Shown: piece after piece, positions 56,509 through 60,157 of the stretch
Layout of the letters: every line of letters begins with the position of its first letter
Position numbering within the stretch: the first letter of the stretch is position 1
Assembly: GCA_049724395.1 (NCBI GenBank)
Contig: JAUGWO010000176.1
Coordinates: 1 to 60,157, forward strand
DNA from: Spongospora subterranea f. sp. subterranea
Lineage: Eukaryota > Endomyxa: Phytomyxea > Phytomyxea > Plasmodiophorida
DNA length: 60,157 nt
Direction: 5' to 3'
Made by a program: the position numbers and the translations under genes
The notes under the pieces: model-generated
What the model saw: the letters and a program-made list of their open reading frames with translations, nothing else
Told to the model about the DNA's origin: nothing
Database searches by the model: none

Positions 56509-56841
56509 ATGGACGCATGGCAGTTTGTAGCGCTCTCGACATTGATCCTGTTGAGTACGGGGGCGATCATTTACACGATCAACAACGGGAACCATGGCGC
56601 AGGCGGCGGCAGACGGTACGAACGAGACAGGCCGGGCATAGCGTCGGCGAACCATGGCGCTGGGAACCGACCGGGATCGCCCAATTCGCAATACAACGGG
56701 ATGGGCCAGTCCGGCCATGGCGGCTCCAACTCAGGATCTCTGGGGCAAATGATTTCCATGTTCAAACCGCTGTTCAACAAGATCAGGGGTAAACCTGGCC
56801 CGGACCAGTTCGCTAATACGGCAGACCCGCCAATACATTGA
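56509..56841 (+). CDS. Small membrane protein with Gly/Asn-rich tail, 110 residues
   Basis: MDAWQFVALSTLILLSTGAI begins one N-terminal membrane segment (about residues 5-23). A Gly/Asn/Arg-rich tail follows with a twice-repeated NHGAG (NNGNHGAGGGRRYERD, SANHGAGNRPGSPNSQ), then a more ordered end (LGQMISMFKPLFNKIRGKPG). Its last codons and 3' flank are part of a 130-bp sequence also found inverted at 12.8 kb. Role unknown. Confidence 0.55.
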   Translation: MDAWQFVALSTLILLSTGAIIYTINNGNHGAGGGRRYERDRPGIASANHGAGNRPGSPNSQYNGMGQSGHGGSNSGSLGQMISMFKPLFNKIRGKPGPDQFANTADPPIH

Positions 56842-56970
56842 TGTGTGTTCGTCGAACCAGGATCATGGTCGAAATATACACCGTCAATAATACATAATTT
56901 AGCTGGTTGGGGTCTTTTCTGTACTTGCCGCGGGATCAGATATTTCCACCTGACGGTTCAAGGAATAGGG
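56828..56970 (+). repeat. 130-bp dispersed copy (partner inverted at 12799-12929)
   Basis: Runs from CGCCAATACATTGATGTG through the gene stop to GACGGTTCAAGG; nearly identical to the reverse complement of the 12.8-kb copy. Confidence 0.75.
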
Positions 56971-57320
56971 CGGTAGGTGATGTTCACTGACTTGACTGTA
57001 GCGCCCGATGATAGCTGGGGCGAGATCATGGCGCTACTCACGGCCGGAGTGACCACCAACCACCGAATTCGGTCGTCATCCGACTGGGCCTTGATCGTGA
57101 TAGTAACAGACCCATATTGAATTCTGCCGATCGTCATCAGAACAAGGGAATTACCCACCGATAGATACCGAAAACAGGCCGTCGTCGATCGATTATGGCC
57201 CGCAGTATTGGGGGGCGCTCTGAACACCAGATGATAATTGGGTTTTGGAGAAACGTTCTTGAATGAGAAGAAACTGGTGTTAATCGTCGATAAAAAGATG
57301 ATCCCGTTGAAGAACACCAC
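56958..57320 (-). CDS. Hypothetical protein, 120 residues, beta-rich
   Basis: An open minus-strand frame with alternating hydrophobic residues suggesting beta strands (NSLVLMTIGRIQYGSVTITI, DDDRIRWLVVTPAVSSAM, GATVKSVNITYRPIP). Upstream minus-strand sequence to about 57540 has further protein-like frames (APVTIVNLSSGTENVIPHGI), so this may be the last exon of a larger gene. No family recognised. Confidence 0.35.
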   Translation of the reverse strand: MVFFNGIIFLSTINTSFFSFKNVSPKPNYHLVFRAPPNTAGHNRSTTACFRYLSVGNSLVLMTIGRIQYGSVTITIKAQSDDDRIRWLVVTPAVSSAMISPQLSSGATVKSVNITYRPIP

Positions 57321-57723
57321 TGTTTACTGATTATTAATGTTCCAGGCAAAATGAGATCCAAATTCCATGAGGAATTACGTTCTCTGTACCAGACGACAGA
57401 TTAACGATTGTGACCGGCGCCGTGATCGGGCTCTGTTCAACTAGGTCGCCGTCCGAGATGCGTTTGACCCCATAACTGTCGTATCAGAAAGGCAATATAG
57501 CTTATTCGCCCCGGGGGATACTGTCATGAAACTTTCTACTCGATTTGGTTCATGACTCATCAAATATTTTCAATAAACGACTCAAGCATTCCGTCCGAAC
57601 TGGGCAAATGCTCATTTCGGACAACGTCTAATTACCCAAGCATTACTGTTCATTAATCCCCTGACATATGTGAACATCGAACACGACGAAGTCAATGTTG
57701 TTAAAAATGATTGACAGGTAGAT

Positions 57724-58620
57724 TTATTGAACTAAGTACTTGATAAAGAAGTAGATAATCTGAGTAAATGTAAGGGCTTTGCCTACATCTTCCAGGTAGA
57801 GTTTCGGGGCAATATTCATTGCCTGAAGCTCCTGAAATAGCAGCTTACAAGCATACGGTGTCTGCAAATTGACAACCTATATCCTCTACAGACAATACCG
57901 AGCTGGACATTCATGATCGCCAGTCTGGCAATAAGCGCAATGCAGGATCCCGGCACGATCTCGGTATCCCAATAAGCCCCATTGTTGGCAAACGCAAACC
58001 GCAAACTTATCCGATGACAACATAAGCCTCTGTGGAAATCAACAGTACAAATGGAAATTGTCAGAAACTCAAGCATGAAAAAAAATAGGTGCTCGAAACA
58101 CGCGGTAGGCACATGCTCGAATGAATGTTATTATGAGAAAAAAAAAGTAGTAGCCGAAGAAATTAGACATTGCAGCCTCAGACTAATTCTGACACGATAA
58201 CCTTTAGTAATCAATGAGTGAAAAACGTGATCATTTAGGGGACTGATACACACCCAGCGAAATATCAAAAGAACAAAGGTGGTTGGCGGTTTCATTGACC
58301 GTCAAATACAAAACTGAAACATCAACGACCAAAACAAGGGTAATCGGCATACCTCTTGTAAAAGCATCGAGGCACCATAGCCAATGAGACATCACGTGGA
58401 CCGGGGCGTCGATCAAGTCCATTACCTAAAATATGAAAGATTGAGTCACAACATAACAGTTGATCGAAACAATATGGATTTCAATCGAGTTGAAATCCAC
58501 AAAAATCAGAAGCCACGAAGTACTCAAAATGGATTTACCACGTGTTTAAGCTTCTGATAGTAGATTGGCCCCATATAAATATAGGCGTTTAACGATTCGC
58601 CCGTAATGCCCGATGTCAGA
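57724..58620 (-). pseudogene. RPC2: RNA polymerase III subunit RPC2, 3' end only, decaying
   Basis: Minus-strand pieces match the C-terminal end of the second-largest Pol III subunit (POLR3B) in order: GRDILTSGITGESLNAYIYM and GPIYYQKLKHVV (58600-58530), a damaged GPRDVSLAM stretch (near 58410), RLMLSSDKFAV then CVCQQWGLLGY (58050-57980), and [20 protein letters not shown], ending at 57724. [16 protein letters not shown] and GLLGY point to Pol III rather than Pol II. Problems: the zinc-ribbon CxxC reads CQQW, the GPR/QPTEGRSRDGG block is mostly lost, frames do not all join, and the N-terminal 1000 residues are absent because LINE sequence starts near 58.65 kb. Probably a truncated pseudogene. 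Confidence 0.7.
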
Positions 58621-58649
58621 ATATCGCGGCCGTGGCAATTATCGGCTCC

Positions 58650-60157
58650 CTGCCCGACTCGTTCATCATCTCGACGGTCAAGTCGGCCCTGGAGACCTGC
58701 GCCAGACGCAGTCACCAACACGACACGCCCCAGCCTGCAGGACTTCGGAGAGTTCTACCAGCAGCTGTTTACAGCAGATGCCGGCACCCCCATTGCCCCA
58801 TTCTCCTCGGCTCGCAAACCCGTCAGCGACCTCGATCACTGCGAAACCGATGCCTTCTCAGTAGATACGCTGACCGCCACAATCCGTCGCCTGCAGTGGC
58901 GAAAGGCCATTGGCCCGGACAACCTGCCGGCCGATCTGTTCAAATGCGTGCCAGAACCAGCCGCCGTCCTTTTGCACATGTTCCAAACGCTCTACGCCCA
59001 TCAGGTCACCCCGACCGTCTGGCAACGGGCCGTCATGACGCCGATCCCGAAGAAAGGAACCGACCTGCACCTTGCCGCCAACTGGAGAGGCATCGCGCTC
59101 CAATGCCATCTCAAGAAGGTCTACGAGCTGAGCGTCCGACAGATTCTGCGAAGCCGGGGCCTGATCTAGCATCACATCCTCCAAACCGGCTTCCAACCGC
59201 GCACCGGGGCGGTCAACGCCGTCTTCGTTGCCGACGAACTCACCCATCGGTACGAACGGCTGGGCAAACCTCTGACGGCAATGCCGCTTGATATCAGCAA
59301 GGCATATGATCGTGCTGTTCGCGCGCTGATCTGGCAGAAACTCACAACCCGCGGTGCTGATCGCCACCTGATCGGCGTCCTACAATCATTTTTCGACTGT
59401 TGCTCCGTCGTCGTGCGCCTTGACGGACAAGGGGTCGTCGCCCGTCAAGGCCGCCGTTGGCGTCCCACAGGGCGATGTCCTGAGCCCCGACATGTTCAAC
59501 GTACTCGTCGACGATCTGCCCGCCCGACTTCAAGAAGCATGCGGAAATCGCGGCTGCCCATCTCTCAAGGGGGTCGTTATCCCATGCCTGATGTACGCCG
59601 ACGATCAGACACTATTCCACTGGGATCAACAGGCAATGCAAGACATGCTAAACGCAGCGCAAGACTATGCCCGGAGCCACTTTTATTCCCATAATGTGAA
59701 GAAATCGGTAGTCTCGTTGCCGATGCGATCCAACTGGCCCACACTCTCCTTGGCCGACCAACCCCTGCCCAGGCGTGAAGGTCGTGAACGGCAAGATCGC
59801 CCATGGCACCCAGCTTAGCGATAAGAATGACAGGCCGATGGAGCCCTGTTCGGCATTCAGCAACTGCAGACGTTCGAGATTTTCCGCCATCTCATTCGCC
59901 ACGACGGCCAGGATCATTGCTGTTTCGGAAGATCCCGCATCGAGTACGAAATGGCCATCACCACCCACCGGCCGGCCGCACTTGAAGCAATCGACCGCCT
60001 GATCTCCAAATACCTGGGCAGATGTCTCAGCTCAGACCGCGGGAACTCTTTCATGCTCCGACTCGCCTGTCTGGTGCCGGCCAGAACCCGCTAGACGCAG
60101 CTCCGACTTCGCTTCGAAGCCAGGATGTGCAAGCCTGCCAACATGGACCGGAGCGAA
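58650..60157 (+). mobile_element. Non-LTR retrotransposon (LINE), reverse transcriptase, runs off the window
   Basis: The RT domain reads QDFGEFYQQLFTADAG, WRKAIGPDNLPADLFK, AVMTPIPKKGTDLHLAANWR, LQTGFQPRTGAVNAVFVADE, PLDISKAYDRAV (motif A Asp), VPQGDVLSPDMFNVLVDDLP (motif B) and CLMYADDQTLFHW (catalytic YADD). One in-frame TAG at 59167 and one frameshift near 59450 interrupt it, with more decay after about 59750. The 5' part is missing and the left edge abuts the RPC2 remnant. GC-rich, unlike the LINE at 13 kb. Confidence 0.9.

Noticed and set aside
1-60157. tRNA or rRNA genes
   Set aside because: I looked for B-box-like GGTTCGA words (for example near 12905 and 4829) but none sits in a sequence that folds as a tRNA, and no rRNA segment was recognised.

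Overview
This is a stretch of nuclear DNA from a small eukaryote. Genes are split by many short introns, mostly 45 to 65 bases, with GT/AG ends and in places a TACTAAT-like branch site. There are no bacterial-style operons. The recognisable host genes (a NUP88-like nucleoporin, a Yop1/REEP protein, FAN1, condensin SMC2, a piece of the RNA polymerase III subunit RPC2, and a CON-10/KGG stress protein) point to an early-branching fungus, a fungus relative or another unicellular eukaryote. The lineage cannot be fixed from this window. Secreted ankyrin proteins, a secreted proline-rich protein and several tiny single-pass membrane proteins would fit a host-associated life, but that is inference.

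Layout. 0-5.3 kb is accessory DNA: a 50-bp tandem repeat, a perfect 47-bp inverted repeat, a zinc-finger/CENP-B-like HTH gene (minus), and a PIF/Harbinger transposase cut by a hAT transposase. 5.4-8.5 kb and 14.0-17.9 kb are two copies of a duplicated segment. Each holds a gene for a secreted ankyrin-repeat protein in which nearly every ankyrin pair sits on its own exon with phase-2 introns. Copy 1 reads open throughout in my exon model; copy 2 has gained an exon pair and carries two frame breaks. Between them lie a Stowaway/mariner-like element, a minus-strand ankyrin gene or pseudogene with a 69-bp minisatellite, and a LINE fragment. 18.6-19.0 kb is a fold-back repeat.

19.5-32.6 kb is the gene-dense core on the plus strand: a NUP88-like gene, a small membrane protein, a decayed Ty1/copia fragment on the other strand, an unrecognised multi-exon gene, Yop1/REEP and FAN1 (HIRAN plus VRR-NUC). 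33.2-42.5 kb holds a secreted PQSVP-repeat protein, a minus-strand protein with two TRF-like Myb/SANT domains, a 1.06-kb minisatellite open in all three forward frames, and several small genes (secreted, F-box-like, KGG, single-pass membrane). 44.0-51.0 kb is SMC2, preceded by a textbook E2F-type site. 51.4-55.5 kb is a broken Ty1/copia element with about 107-bp LTRs. The window ends with small genes, the decayed 3' end of RPC2, and a LINE abutting it.

How the genes relate: SMC2, FAN1, the Myb protein and the nucleoporin are ordinary chromosome and nucleus housekeeping and need not be co-regulated. The feature most worth pursuing is the ankyrin locus, which appears to grow by adding whole exon-intron modules. 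Exon models were made by eye from reading frame, splice signals and family knowledge; ends of multi-exon genes are approximate unless stated.
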